Shown: positions 34,279-43,029 of the stretch, piece by piece | Position numbering within the stretch: the first letter of the stretch is position 1 | How the letters are laid out: each line of letters starts with the position of its first letter | From: Paraburkholderia xenovorans LB400 | GTDB lineage: Bacteria; Pseudomonadota; Gammaproteobacteria; Burkholderiales; Burkholderiaceae | Direction: 5' to 3' | Length of the DNA: 64,000 nucleotides | NCBI RefSeq assembly: GCF_000013645.1 | Contig: NC_007952.1 | Span: 1,364,001-1,428,000, forward strand | The notes under the pieces: model-generated | Told to the model about the DNA's origin: nothing | The model's database searches: none | Seen by the model: the letters and a program-made list of their open reading frames with translations, nothing else | Made by a program: the position numbers and the translations under genes

Positions 34279-34807
34279 ATGAGCAATCTGACCGCCAGAA
34301 TCAAGCATGAATTCATGGAGATGATTCCGCCGACCCTCTACTTCCTCGTCATTCTCCACATTGTCGCGCATCATGCGCGCGCTGATTTCCCGCGGCTATG
34401 ACGTCACGTTGCCGACCTCGGTCTCCGTGACTATCGCCGCGCTGATTCTCGGTAAATCGGTGTTGATCGCCAACCTGCTGCCGTTCATCAACCGCTTTCC
34501 CGAGAAACCGCTGATCTGGAATATCGGCTGGAAAACGGCGATCTATACGCTGGTGGCTCTGGTCGTGCACTACCTGGAACATCTCTACGAATACTGGAAG
34601 GAGGCGCCGAGTCTCGCCGCCGCCAACCGCATGCTGCTCGCCAATCTCAACTGGGCGCATTTCTGGGCTATCCAGATTCTGCTGGTGACGCTGATCGCGA
34701 TCTATTGCGTGGTTGCCGAACTGGTTCGCGTGATCGGCCGCGACAAATTCATGGCGATGTTCTTCGGCCCAATCCCGCCGAAGCCGACGGGTCACGTTGC
34801 CGGATAG
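34279..34807 (+). pseudogene. Frameshifted small membrane protein gene
   Basis: Translation from ATG 34279 reads MSNLTARIKHEFMEMIPPTL and on through YFLVILHIVA, then shifts out of frame and ends at a TGA near 34401. The frame starting after about 34370 continues as IMRALISRGYDV, then three more hydrophobic stretches (IAALILGKSVLIANLLPFI, WKTAIYTLVALVVHYLE, FWAIQILLVTLIAIYCVVAEL) to the stop at 34805. Joined, this is one membrane protein of about 175 residues of the kind conserved in Burkholderia without known function. The shift is one extra or two missing bases in GTCGCGCATCATG. A sequencing error or a true mutation are both possible. Confidence 0.7.
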
Positions 34808-34851
34808 TTCATCGCTGTCCGGCGCGCGCGGGACGTGCGTCTGGCCGCAAC

Positions 34852-35925
34852 CTACTTGCAGAGCAGAAGCAGGCGCTCCTGGTCCGAGCACGTCGAGCGT
34901 GGTTTCGGCGCGGCCTGGGCCGCCGTGGCGCTGATCGCGGCGCTCTTGTTCGCAAGGCACGCACGCAGATGCTTTTCGACCGGCGCATAGTATTTCCATC
35001 CGCGCACGAGAGTCGGCAACTCCAGCTTCACCTGCTTCCACTTCGGATGTCCGTGCTCCTGCAGATTGTCGAAGTTGGCGCACAGCGAATCGGCAAAGTG
35101 ATTCAGATTGCCGACGGTGTCGCGCAGACCGTAATCGTAGGTGACGAGAAAGGCCTTGACGGTCAGCGTGGGAACGTCTTCCTTCAGCCAGTTAGGATAG
35201 CTGGTGGCGCGGATCGTCGCGGGAAAATAGGTCTGTTTGGCGCGGGCGGTTTCGGGCGCGGCCGGGTCGACTTTCAGCAGGCGGATCTGTTGCAGCAGCT
35301 CGGGGTTCATGTCGTTGAACAGTTTCGCCGGCTGGCCGACCACGATGATCGCGACGTCCACCTTCTTGACGATCAACGCGGCCAGCGCGTCCTCGTTGCT
35401 CAGATGCTGGATGTTCTGCTCGGGAATGGCCTGGCCGAACATCAGGTGGTAGAGCGTCGTGGCTGACTGCGCGGTGCCGCTGCCGATCAGTCCGACGCTG
35501 ATGCTTTTGTCCTTGATGTCGGCGAACGTTTTTAGCGGCGAGTCCGCGCGCACCACGACGTTAATTTCCTCGTCATAGAGCGGCATGATGAGCCGTAGCG
35601 GCCGGATCGCCGTGCCCGCATCGGCATTGCCGGCGTTGGCCATGTCGATGTAAGCCTGATACACGTCGGATTGCACCAGCGCGAGCTTCACGCCCGGCTC
35701 GAAGCGCATGCGTTGCACGTTTTCGGCCGAGCCCTTCGACGCCATCACTTCCAGGTCGATGCCCACCGGCTGCGCAACCCATTTCGACAGATCCTGGCCG
35801 ATCTGGATATACGTGCCCCGTTCCGGACCGGTGACGATCTTGTAATGCGCCGGCTCCGCGCAAGCCAGCGAAGATACGACCATCAGCGCCAGCCCCAGCC
35901 ATCCCGCCAGAAGTCTCTTCAGCAT
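34852..35925 (-). CDS. TAXI-family TRAP transporter solute receptor
   Basis: The 357-residue periplasmic protein has a signal peptide ending near SLACA and a body with the TAXI pattern: ITGPERGTYIQIGQDLSKW-like start (here VTGPERGTYIQIGQDLSKW), IDLEVMASKGSAEN, and ISVGLIGSGTAQSATT. TAXI receptors normally pair with a fused 4TM/12TM permease, but no permease gene is nearby, so it either serves a distant system or has a sensory role. The C-terminal 40 residues are Ala-rich and end with two cysteines. The gene is alone, transcribed away from a Zn-ribbon protein gene on the same strand. Confidence 0.85.
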   Translation of the reverse strand: MLKRLLAGWLGLALMVVSSLACAEPAHYKIVTGPERGTYIQIGQDLSKWVAQPVGIDLEVMASKGSAENVQRMRFEPGVKLALVQSDVYQAYIDMANAGNADAGTAIRPLRLIMPLYDEEINVVVRADSPLKTFADIKDKSISVGLIGSGTAQSATTLYHLMFGQAIPEQNIQHLSNEDALAALIVKKVDVAIIVVGQPAKLFNDMNPELLQQIRLLKVDPAAPETARAKQTYFPATIRATSYPNWLKEDVPTLTVKAFLVTYDYGLRDTVGNLNHFADSLCANFDNLQEHGHPKWKQVKLELPTLVRGWKYYAPVEKHLRACLANKSAAISATAAQAAPKPRSTCSDQERLLLLCK

Positions 35926-36130
35926 GGTCTATCTACCTTTCGGTCAGGTTCATATAGCTTCGCGCGTCGACGCGCGCGAAGCACCGGTGAGCCGGTGTGC
36001 CATGTCATGTTCTATGTGCCGCAACTGCCGTGTCCGTCTGTTACCTATCAAACCGCCTGTGCTAATGCGTGCGTTTATATGTGCGATTTACGGAAGACGT
36101 GCCCATATGATTCGGTATCCGGAATATATT

Positions 36131-37396
36131 TCACTGCGTGGCAGCAGCGCCCGCGGAAGGCCTGGCGGCATTCGCGGACGCGCGGTTCCAGCCGGAATCC
36201 TTGATGGCGCGCAGGCGTGCATCGACGCCATTGTTGTCGGCCGTCGCGGCGGCGGGGCGCGGCGCGGCTACGACAACTGCGTTGTTCGCCGGCATGCCTT
36301 GAGGAAGCGGTGTTTGCAACTGAACCACCTGCTGCGAAGGCGGCGCGGCTTGCGCTTGCGCAGACGGTTTGACTTGCGGCTGCGTGCCCGCCGCGGCGTG
36401 CGGGTTGAGCGGCGCCCAGCCGGTCTCGCGAATCACGCGTTCCAGAATGGACTTCGCCGTTTCATTGCCGGTGTCGATCGCGAGCGCTTCGTTGGCGTGC
36501 TGGCGCGCGCAAGGCCACGACTGCTGCGACGCGCAAGTTTGTGCTGCCAGCAACGCGGCGTCGCGGCGCGTAATCAGCGGCTTCAACTCTCCCGCCAGGT
36601 CCTGCGCGTCGGATCTGCCCGGTTGCAGCGCCTGCGCGGCGCCGAGCGCGGCTTGTGCCGAAGAGAGATCGTTGGCGCGCAAGGCGAGGCGTGCTGATTG
36701 CAACGCTTGCGCCGCATCGCTGAATCTGGGCGCCGCGGGTTTGACGGGCGCTGCTGTGACAGCCGGTGCGACAGGCGTTGGCGGTATCACCTGCGCCGGC
36801 CGGGCCGGCGTGACCGATAGGGCGGATTTGCCCGCGACGGTAGCCTGATTCGCAGACTGGGCCGGCGTGTATGGTGCGATCGTGCCGGTAGTCGTTCTGG
36901 CGTCCTGAGTAGTTTCGGTGTCGTTGGACTGGCCGCTATTTCCACCCGAAAATTCATTGTCGCTGAATAGCGCATATCCGACATACGCCAGGCCGATTAC
37001 GACAACCGCGCCGATGCCGAAGAGCACCTTACGAATCGACATCGCGCCGCGACCCGCCGCACGAGGCAGCGCCGGGAGAGGCGGGACCGGCGTATCCGGC
37101 GAAATAAGTGCCGATGCCGGCAGCGCGGCCTTGGCGGAGGCATGGTCACCGGTATCCGCGGCACGCATTGCGAGGCCGCCTTCGTCCGGTATCACCGGGT
37201 CGGGACTGGTCTTCTGCGCCGCTTTACCCGTGGCGCTCGCGCGGCTGCCCGGAATCACGGTACGCTTGTGTGGACCCGCGTCGAGCGGATGCACCGCGCC
37301 GCAATACGGGCAATAGTCGACTTGCCTGTACAGTGCCCCGCCACACCGTTTGCAGGGCGTCGGAAAGCTGTGGCCGATCAGTGTCTGGGTGGACAT
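36131..37396 (-). CDS. Zinc-ribbon membrane protein with periplasmic repeat region
   Basis: The 421-residue protein starts with a zinc ribbon (CKRCGG and CPYCGA, about 15-36), followed by a disordered Pro/Ala-rich stretch, one membrane helix (VLFGIGAVVVIGLAYVGYALF) and a long Ala/Gln/Pro-rich outer part. A helical region of about 120 residues (AAQALQSARLALRANDLSSA) resembles TPR-like repeats with two cysteines. It has no catalytic motif. The likely topology is a cytoplasmic ribbon with a periplasmic tail. The ATG at 37396 was chosen over a GTG at 37408. Function is unknown. Confidence 0.7.
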   Translation of the reverse strand: MSTQTLIGHSFPTPCKRCGGALYRQVDYCPYCGAVHPLDAGPHKRTVIPGSRASATGKAAQKTSPDPVIPDEGGLAMRAADTGDHASAKAALPASALISPDTPVPPLPALPRAAGRGAMSIRKVLFGIGAVVVIGLAYVGYALFSDNEFSGGNSGQSNDTETTQDARTTTGTIAPYTPAQSANQATVAGKSALSVTPARPAQVIPPTPVAPAVTAAPVKPAAPRFSDAAQALQSARLALRANDLSSAQAALGAAQALQPGRSDAQDLAGELKPLITRRDAALLAAQTCASQQSWPCARQHANEALAIDTGNETAKSILERVIRETGWAPLNPHAAAGTQPQVKPSAQAQAAPPSQQVVQLQTPLPQGMPANNAVVVAAPRPAAATADNNGVDARLRAIKDSGWNRASANAARPSAGAAATQ

Positions 37397-37801
37397 GCTG
37401 TGACCCACCTTGGGAAAACAATGCCATTACGGCATGTTCCGGATCATGTTGAAGCGGGAGCAATGTCCGCGGAATCACGATCCACATGCGCCGGAGAGTC
37501 CTGAGCGGCAAGCCCGCGCTTACGGTGCCGCTGCTCGCAATATGTGGCGTTTCAGTGAGAACGTCAATCGACGTTGCTACCTATCTTATGTGCGCTAGCG
37601 AACATTTGGAGGTACGACGAAATGGTCTCTATGTCGGCAGAACGAACGGGGGAGAAAGTTTTTTCACGCCATTCGAGCGGCGCTAAAAACAGAACGGGGT
37701 CGGCGCGCATGGCGCTCGACCCCGTAGTCCCTCATCGTCCCTCATCGTGCCCGTCGTCATTAAGCGCTTGCAAGAAGCGCTCGAAGCAAGCGGCGCAATC
37801 G
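37397..37801. other. Intergenic region before the Zn-ribbon gene
   Basis: About 400 bp without a supported gene. It contains a terminator for the MFS efflux gene, listed separately, and the leader of the Zn-ribbon gene, both on the minus strand. Short open frames here lack ribosome sites and coding character. Confidence 0.45.
37685..37725 (-). terminator. Intrinsic terminator after the DHA2 efflux gene
   Basis: On the minus strand ACGGGGTCGAGCGC and GCGCCGACCCCGT pair with a single bulge over a short loop, and TCTGTTTTT follows. It lies about 80 bp after the efflux gene stop. Confidence 0.8.
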
Positions 37802-39364
37802 TCAATGCTTGCGCAGCGGATGATCCTTCAGCAGCCATGCGAGCGCGAACGCCAGTACCACCACGCATGCAGCCGAAAGATAAACGGTGTGCAATGCACC
37901 CGCGAACGCTTGCAGATAATCGTCGCGCAATGCTTGCGGCAACTGATGGATCGCGGCGGGCCCAAGCGCGTGCGGCAATTCCGTATCCGGCGGGATCAGC
38001 TTTTCCAGACGCGCGGCGAGACCGTTCGAGAACACGGCGCCGAAGCCCGCCACGCCGATCGAGCCGCCGATCGAACGGAACAGTGTCGCGCCTGAAGTTG
38101 CCACGCCCATATGCCTGAACTCGACGGTGTTCTGTACGGCGAGAATCAGCACCTGCATCACCATGCCGAGCCCGCAGCCGAGAATGCCCATGTCGATATA
38201 CATCACATGAATCGGCGTACTGATCTGCAGGCGCGCAAGCATCAGCATCGCGACTGCCACGAGCAGGGTTCCGGCGATCGGGAACATGCGATATTTGCCG
38301 ATCTTGCTGATCACGCGGCCGGTCACCATCGACATGACGAACAGGCCGCCCATCATCGGCAGCATCTGCATGCCGGCTTGCGATGGCGTGGAGCCTTTGA
38401 CGACCTGCAGATACAACGGCAGGAACGTCACCGAGCCGAACAGCGACACGCCGATGATGAAGCCGATCAGACTGCTCAGCAAAAACGTGCGTTGCCTGAA
38501 GAGTTCCAGCGGCATGATCGGTTCGACCGCGCTGCGTTCCTCGTGAATGAAGCCCCAGATCGCCACCAGCCCCATGCCCAGCGTGAACCACAATTGCGCC
38601 GACGACCACGGCAGGATCGTGCCGCCCTGGCTCGTGAACAGGATGATGCAGGTGAGGGCGCCGGCGAGAAATGCGGCGCCCATGTAGTCGATGGTGTGCT
38701 TCACGTGGCGAACGTGCGGCTTGAACACCGCGCCGATCACGACGAGCGAGACGATGCCGAGCGGCAGATTGATGTAGAAAATCCAGCGCCACGTCAGATG
38801 TTCGACGAGAAAGCCGCCGAGCAATGGGCCGACCACGGTCGCGAGACCGAACACGCCGCCGAACACGCCCTGATAGCGGCCGCGTTCAGCCGGCGGAATC
38901 ACGTCCGCGATGGCGGCCATCGTGACCACCAGCAAGCCGCCGCCGCCGAGACCCTGCAACGCGCGCAGCACGATGAGCTGCGTCATGTCCTGCGCGACGC
39001 CGCACAACGCGGAGCCCACGAGGAACACGATGATCGCCGTCTGCAGCACGATCTTGCGGCCGAACAGATCGCCGAACTTGCCGTACAGCGGCACGACGAT
39101 GGTCGAGCTGAGCAGGTACGCGGTCACCACCCATGACAGGTTGTTGAGCCCGCCCAGTTCGCCGACGATGGTCGGCAGCGCGGTCGAGACGATGGTCTGG
39201 TCGAGCGCGGCGAGCAGCATCACCAGCAGCAGCGCCGGGAACAGCAGGCGGATCGGCGGATGATCGCCGGCCTGCGTGCCGCCTTGCGGGCTGTCCTGCA
39301 CCTCGCGCTGCGTCAGCTCGGCAGGTTGAGTCGTGGTCGATTGATCCATAGCGGGGGCTGGCAT
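37802..39364 (-). CDS. MFS drug efflux permease, DHA2 (EmrB/QacA) family
   Basis: The 520-residue protein has fourteen membrane helices. LDQTIVSTALPTIVGELGG and the loop GKFGDLFGRKIVLQ near the N-terminus, and VVGPLLGGFLVEHLTWRWIFYIN in helix 5-6 (quoted in part), are DHA2 signatures; the second holds motif C of antiporters. It would expel hydrophobic drugs with proton exchange. A divergent TetR gene shares an AT-rich dyad (39369-39392) overlapping its start region, so it is probably repressed by that regulator. The second ATG at 39349 is an alternative start. Confidence 0.92.
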   Translation of the reverse strand: MPAPAMDQSTTTQPAELTQREVQDSPQGGTQAGDHPPIRLLFPALLLVMLLAALDQTIVSTALPTIVGELGGLNNLSWVVTAYLLSSTIVVPLYGKFGDLFGRKIVLQTAIIVFLVGSALCGVAQDMTQLIVLRALQGLGGGGLLVVTMAAIADVIPPAERGRYQGVFGGVFGLATVVGPLLGGFLVEHLTWRWIFYINLPLGIVSLVVIGAVFKPHVRHVKHTIDYMGAAFLAGALTCIILFTSQGGTILPWSSAQLWFTLGMGLVAIWGFIHEERSAVEPIMPLELFRQRTFLLSSLIGFIIGVSLFGSVTFLPLYLQVVKGSTPSQAGMQMLPMMGGLFVMSMVTGRVISKIGKYRMFPIAGTLLVAVAMLMLARLQISTPIHVMYIDMGILGCGLGMVMQVLILAVQNTVEFRHMGVATSGATLFRSIGGSIGVAGFGAVFSNGLAARLEKLIPPDTELPHALGPAAIHQLPQALRDDYLQAFAGALHTVYLSAACVVVLAFALAWLLKDHPLRKH

Positions 39365-39368
39365 TGAA

Positions 39369-39392
39369 ATTAATTAATTTAAAGATTAATAT
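39369..39392. promoter_or_regulatory. AT-rich dyad between the efflux gene and tetR
   Basis: The 24-bp stretch is all A and T except one G and contains TTAAT-N10-ATTAA with TTTAAA at the centre. It lies between divergent start codons 63 bp apart and is the probable operator and promoter. Confidence 0.6.
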
Positions 39393-39426
39393 ATGCGACA
39401 TCGCGTCACCAGTCAAATCCAATGCA

Positions 39427-40239
39427 ATGGCAAGAATTCCGTCCGGCGGTCGAGCGGTGAAAAGCGCGGCGAAACACGCCGCTGTCGTGAAGGGGCGCAG
39501 GCCGCAGGCAGCGCTGAGGCGGTCTGCTGAAACGCAGGCAGGGTCGCAGGCAGGGTCGCAGGCAGCCGCACTGGCGAGTCTCCAGGCAGCCGCGCCGGCA
39601 CGTCGGCCGGGCCGGCCTTCGGGCGCCGCTCGCGGACCCGATCAGCGCAACCGTCTGCTCGACGCGGCGCTCGTACTGTTCGCGCGGCAGGGCATTGTCG
39701 ACACCACGCTCGGAGAGATCGCCCGCGAGGCGGGTTTCACGCCGGCAATGATGCATTACTACTTCAAGACCCGCGATCAGTTGCTCGACGTGTTGATCGA
39801 CGAGCGGTTCGCGCCGTTGCGCGCCGGTTTAGGCGTGCCGTTCCAGGAGAATCCCGACGATCCCGTCGCGGCGATCACGCAGCTCACGCAGCGGCTGGTG
39901 CAGGTGGCTACCGACCATCCGTGGTTTCCGTCGCTGTGGGTGCGCGAAGTCATCAGCGACGGCGGCCTGTTGCGTCAGCGTATGCACGAACGTTTCGGCG
40001 ACGCGCATCAGAAGGCGTCGCTGTCGGCCATTGCACGCTGGCAGAAGGAGGGGCGGCTGAATGCGGGGTTGGAGCCGGCGCTCGTCTTCGTTACGTTGTT
40101 GGGGCTGACGATTTTGCCGCTGGCCACGTCCAAATTGTGGTGCAACGATCCCATGCGCCGCAATATCGGCGGCGAGCAGATCGCCCGGCATGCAGTGGCC
40201 TTGCTGGTGCAGGGGATCGGTCCGAAGAAAGCGGACTGA
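39427..40239 (+). CDS. TetR-family transcriptional repressor
   Basis: The 270-residue protein has a basic, low-complexity N-terminus of about 65 residues, including GSQAGSQA encoded by a 12-bp repeat, before the TetR helix-turn-helix (NRLLDAALVLFARQGIVDTTL, then REAGFTPAMMHYYFKTRDQLLDVL; quoted in part). The C-terminal ligand domain has about 140 residues. It is transcribed divergently from a DHA2 efflux gene and should repress it. The start at 39427 was preferred over 39364, which would run through the operator. Confidence 0.88.
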   Translation: MARIPSGGRAVKSAAKHAAVVKGRRPQAALRRSAETQAGSQAGSQAAALASLQAAAPARRPGRPSGAARGPDQRNRLLDAALVLFARQGIVDTTLGEIAREAGFTPAMMHYYFKTRDQLLDVLIDERFAPLRAGLGVPFQENPDDPVAAITQLTQRLVQVATDHPWFPSLWVREVISDGGLLRQRMHERFGDAHQKASLSAIARWQKEGRLNAGLEPALVFVTLLGLTILPLATSKLWCNDPMRRNIGGEQIARHAVALLVQGIGPKKAD

Positions 40240-40762
40240 CCGTCTGTCACCTGCCGCTTGCCGCTCATCACTCATCTTTCGCGGAACCCGCGGATGTGAC
40301 GCAAAGCGTGATAGCCCGTCGACACGACCCGCAGTCGTTTCGCCGTCTCCGCTCCCACACTTCGTAAGCCGCTTTCGTCGTATCGGTCGACGCGCAAGTA
40401 CCGGGCGACAACCAGGTATCCCGCGCAACCGGTCCCGCCCGAAGCCGACGCCCACGAGGCACGCCACATGCTACTGGTGGGTTGGACGTGAATGCAGGCG
40501 GCATGACGCAACCCCGCCGGCATCGTAACGAACAGGAATGTGAATGAGACGCCGGGCGGGAAAGACCGTGCCAAATGGGGTTTGCACGAGCTGTCGCGGC
40601 GGATCGGGAGTCGGCCTCGGCAAGCCGTGATTGTGACGGCGGAGGCCGGTTTTTCATCGGCGTGCAATTTTGGCGCGTTACGGTGCGCACGCGTTGGCGC
40701 TTGGGCCATGTTTTACAATCGTGAGCCTTGTTGCAACTCGGCGCATGAAATCGAGTCGGACC
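40240..40762. other. Intergenic region before the single-domain response regulator
   Basis: About 520 bp without a supported gene. Minus-strand frames exist here but are rich in Arg, Ser and Cys, overlap each other and lack ribosome sites. No repeat or operator was seen. Confidence 0.45.
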
Positions 40763-41275
40763 ATGAACAGCAATATCGCAGCCGCGCAAATGGGCGGCAA
40801 ACAGCAGAGTGAAACGTTGGCCACGTCTGACGGCCTAACCGGTTTTTTAGAGCAACAACAGAAAATGACTGCAGCATTGAGACTCGATCAGGCCACGATC
40901 GTGCTCGTAGAAGACGACCCGGACAGCCGGGAATCGCTGACCTTGTTACTCGAAGCAGAAGGCGCGCATGTCGTCGCGGTGGCGGATGCGGAAGAGGGCG
41001 TGGAGGCGGCGCTGCGGTTGTTACCCGACGCCGTGGTATGCGACCTCGAATTGCCCGCTATGGACGGTTTCTACCTGATCCAGCGCCTGCGCGACCACGA
41101 GATTCGTGGCGACCACGCGCCATCGGTAGCCGTCGCGCTGACTGGCCATACGGACGAAGCTTATCGCTTACGAAGTATCGGCGAAGGCTTCCAGCACTTC
41201 ATGACTAAACCGGCGTTGCCCGAAGACCTCGTGACGCTTCTGCACGACGCGATCGACGCCCGCGCCGCGGGCTGA
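40763..41275 (+). CDS. Single-domain response regulator
   Basis: The 170-residue protein has a polar N-terminal arm of about 40 residues and one receiver domain. Acid-pocket residues E50, D51 and D52 and phospho-acceptor D94 (VVCDLELPAMDG) are present, as are the threonine in ALTGH and the lysine in FMTKP. There is no output domain, so it probably works as a phosphate shuttle or by binding a partner. No kinase gene is adjacent. The start is uncertain: an ATG at 40745 and one inside the arm near 40865 are alternatives. Confidence 0.82.
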   Translation: MNSNIAAAQMGGKQQSETLATSDGLTGFLEQQQKMTAALRLDQATIVLVEDDPDSRESLTLLLEAEGAHVVAVADAEEGVEAALRLLPDAVVCDLELPAMDGFYLIQRLRDHEIRGDHAPSVAVALTGHTDEAYRLRSIGEGFQHFMTKPALPEDLVTLLHDAIDARAAG

Positions 41276-41458
41276 ATAGAGCGGGGCGGTGTCACCGCCG
41301 TGGTTGATGCGCAGTTGGTAAATTGCGTGTAGCGGTGCCACCGTTGTAGTCGCGTTCCTGCCGGAAAGCGGAGCATTTGCACTCCGCCTGTCTGGCTCTG
41401 CGACGAACCGGTTCCGGTGCGTTCCACGAACCCGACTGATTGCGCAGCCAGCCGCGTT

Positions 41459-42025
41459 CTATTTAACCGCAGCAACACGCTGCGCCGCATCCTTGCCCGC
41501 CGCCGCCGCTTCTGCCGCCTGACACGCGGAGCACAATCCCTTCAATTCGATTTCGTCGCTCGCGAGCCGGTAGCCCGCGTCTTCGATTTGTGTGACGAGC
41601 GCCTGGCGCAGCTTGGGCTGGTGCAATTCGGTGACGTTGCCGCACTGCTGGCAGACCACCAGGATGCCATGCTGACATTGCGTCAGATCGTGGCAGACGG
41701 TGAACGCATTGATCGATTCGATCCGGTGCACGAGGCCTGCCGAGAGCAGAAAGTCCAGCGCGCGATAAACGGTGGGCGGCGCCGAACCGGGATGGATCTG
41801 GCGCATCTCGTCGAGCAGCGAATAGGCTTTGGTGGCGCGCCCGGAATTCAGCAGCAATTCGAGCACCTTACGGCGGATGGGCGTGAGTTTTTCGCCGCGT
41901 TCGCGGCAATATTCTTCCGCGAGTGTCAGGGCGGCTTCCTGCGAATCACCGTGCGCGTGCCCCGGCTCATGCGAGTGAACGGAGGTGGCTTTGGCGGTGG
42001 TCGCGGCGGGCTTGGCGGTCTTCAT
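41459..42025 (-). CDS. zur: Fur-family regulator, Zur-like
   Basis: The 188-residue protein has the Fur-family winged helix with GEKLTPIRRKVLELLL and PPTVYRALDFLLSAGLVHRIES, and two structural cysteine pairs (C125-C128 in CQQCGN, C165-C168 in CSAC). The His-rich start HSHEPGHAHGD is common in zinc-responsive members. Zur represses zinc uptake genes when zinc is sufficient. No uptake gene lies next to it. The first ATG of the frame that fits the family is at 42025; a longer frame to 42157 is not supported. A clear Zur box was not found upstream. Confidence 0.85.
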   Translation of the reverse strand: MKTAKPAATTAKATSVHSHEPGHAHGDSQEAALTLAEEYCRERGEKLTPIRRKVLELLLNSGRATKAYSLLDEMRQIHPGSAPPTVYRALDFLLSAGLVHRIESINAFTVCHDLTQCQHGILVVCQQCGNVTELHQPKLRQALVTQIEDAGYRLASDEIELKGLCSACQAAEAAAAGKDAAQRVAAVK

Positions 42026-42186
42026 GCGACGATTATAAAGGCCATCGTGCCACGCCGTGCCGGCGCGCTGTGCGCTCGCTCGCCGCGGGGCCACGGCGCC
42101 GCGCAAAAAAGCGGGCGCAAAGGCAGCAGCAAGGCGGGTGGCCGGCGCTTTGGCCACACGTAGCCCGATGGCTCGAACCCGCTAGT

Positions 42187-42813
42187 TCAGGTCAGCGGAA
42201 AGTCCACATACTTCTTGAACCCCGTACGCGTTGCAATGCGCGAATACCAGCGCTCCAGATTCGGCAGCGGCGGCCGCTCGACGCCCTCCACGCCGAACCA
42301 GCGTTTCGCGTAGGCGCCGATCACGATGTCGGCCAGCGTGAACTTCTCGCCTTCGAGAAAGAAGCGCCCTTGCAGATGCGAGTCCAGCATGCGCCACAGC
42401 AGGGCGACGGCGTCGAAGTCGCTGGCCAGCTTCGCGGTGTCGCGCGCGGCGGCGGGCGTGCGCACGAGCGCCCAGAACACGGGACGCTCGGCGGGTTGCA
42501 GCGTGGACAACGACCAGTCGAGCCAGCGGTCGATGCTGGCACGCGCTTTCGGTTCAGACGGATACAGCAGACTGCTTTCGCCGTAGTTCAGCACCAGATA
42601 GCGCAAAATCGAGTTCGATTCCCACAGCACGAAGTCGTCGTCGACCAGCGTCGGAATCTTGCCGGTCGGGTTCATCGCCAGATAGGCGGGTTCGTCGTTG
42701 CGGCCGAATTGCAGGCCGGCGTCGATCCGTTCATACGGCAGCACCAGCTCGTCGCAGCACCACAACACTTTCTGGACGTTGACCGAATTGGTGCGTCCCC
42801 AGATCGTAATCAT
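42187..42813 (-). CDS. Glutathione S-transferase family protein
   Basis: The 208-residue protein has the thioredoxin-like N-terminal domain with WGRTNSVNVQKVLWCCDEL, NPTGKIPTLVDD and the glutathione-binding ESNSILRYL, then a helical C-terminal domain with FTLADIVIGAYAKRWF. It would conjugate or reduce with glutathione in the cytoplasm. The serine/asparagine near residue 10 (TNSVNV) is the likely active-site position. AAGGA stands 9 bases before the ATG. It is on the minus strand between zur and the divergent NERD helicase gene. Confidence 0.9.
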   Translation of the reverse strand: MITIWGRTNSVNVQKVLWCCDELVLPYERIDAGLQFGRNDEPAYLAMNPTGKIPTLVDDDFVLWESNSILRYLVLNYGESSLLYPSEPKARASIDRWLDWSLSTLQPAERPVFWALVRTPAAARDTAKLASDFDAVALLWRMLDSHLQGRFFLEGEKFTLADIVIGAYAKRWFGVEGVERPPLPNLERWYSRIATRTGFKKYVDFPLT

Positions 42814-43029
42814 CCGGTAAATCCTTTTCCTGACAGTTGGCAAGCCGCGCCCGGCGCGCGGCGTTCAGCCGGTAACGATACACGATGCGTGCGATTTTGG
42901 GCGCCGCCGGGCGACAGCCGGCCACCGCGAACATGCCGGGCGGCACGTCTGAAAGCGCCGCCGCTACAGGCATCCGGCAATATGCGCGCGTTGCGTACAA
43001 TGAGCCCATCCGAATACGACGAGGCACGC

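Noticed and set aside
40272..40709. 145-residue minus-strand frame
   Set aside because: It has no ribosome site, an Arg/Ser/Cys-rich composition and competing overlapping frames; no family resemblance.
41923..43029. N-terminal extension of the NERD helicase frame by 369 residues
   Set aside because: The extension runs antisense through zur and the GST gene. The NERD domain begins at 43030 behind a ribosome site.
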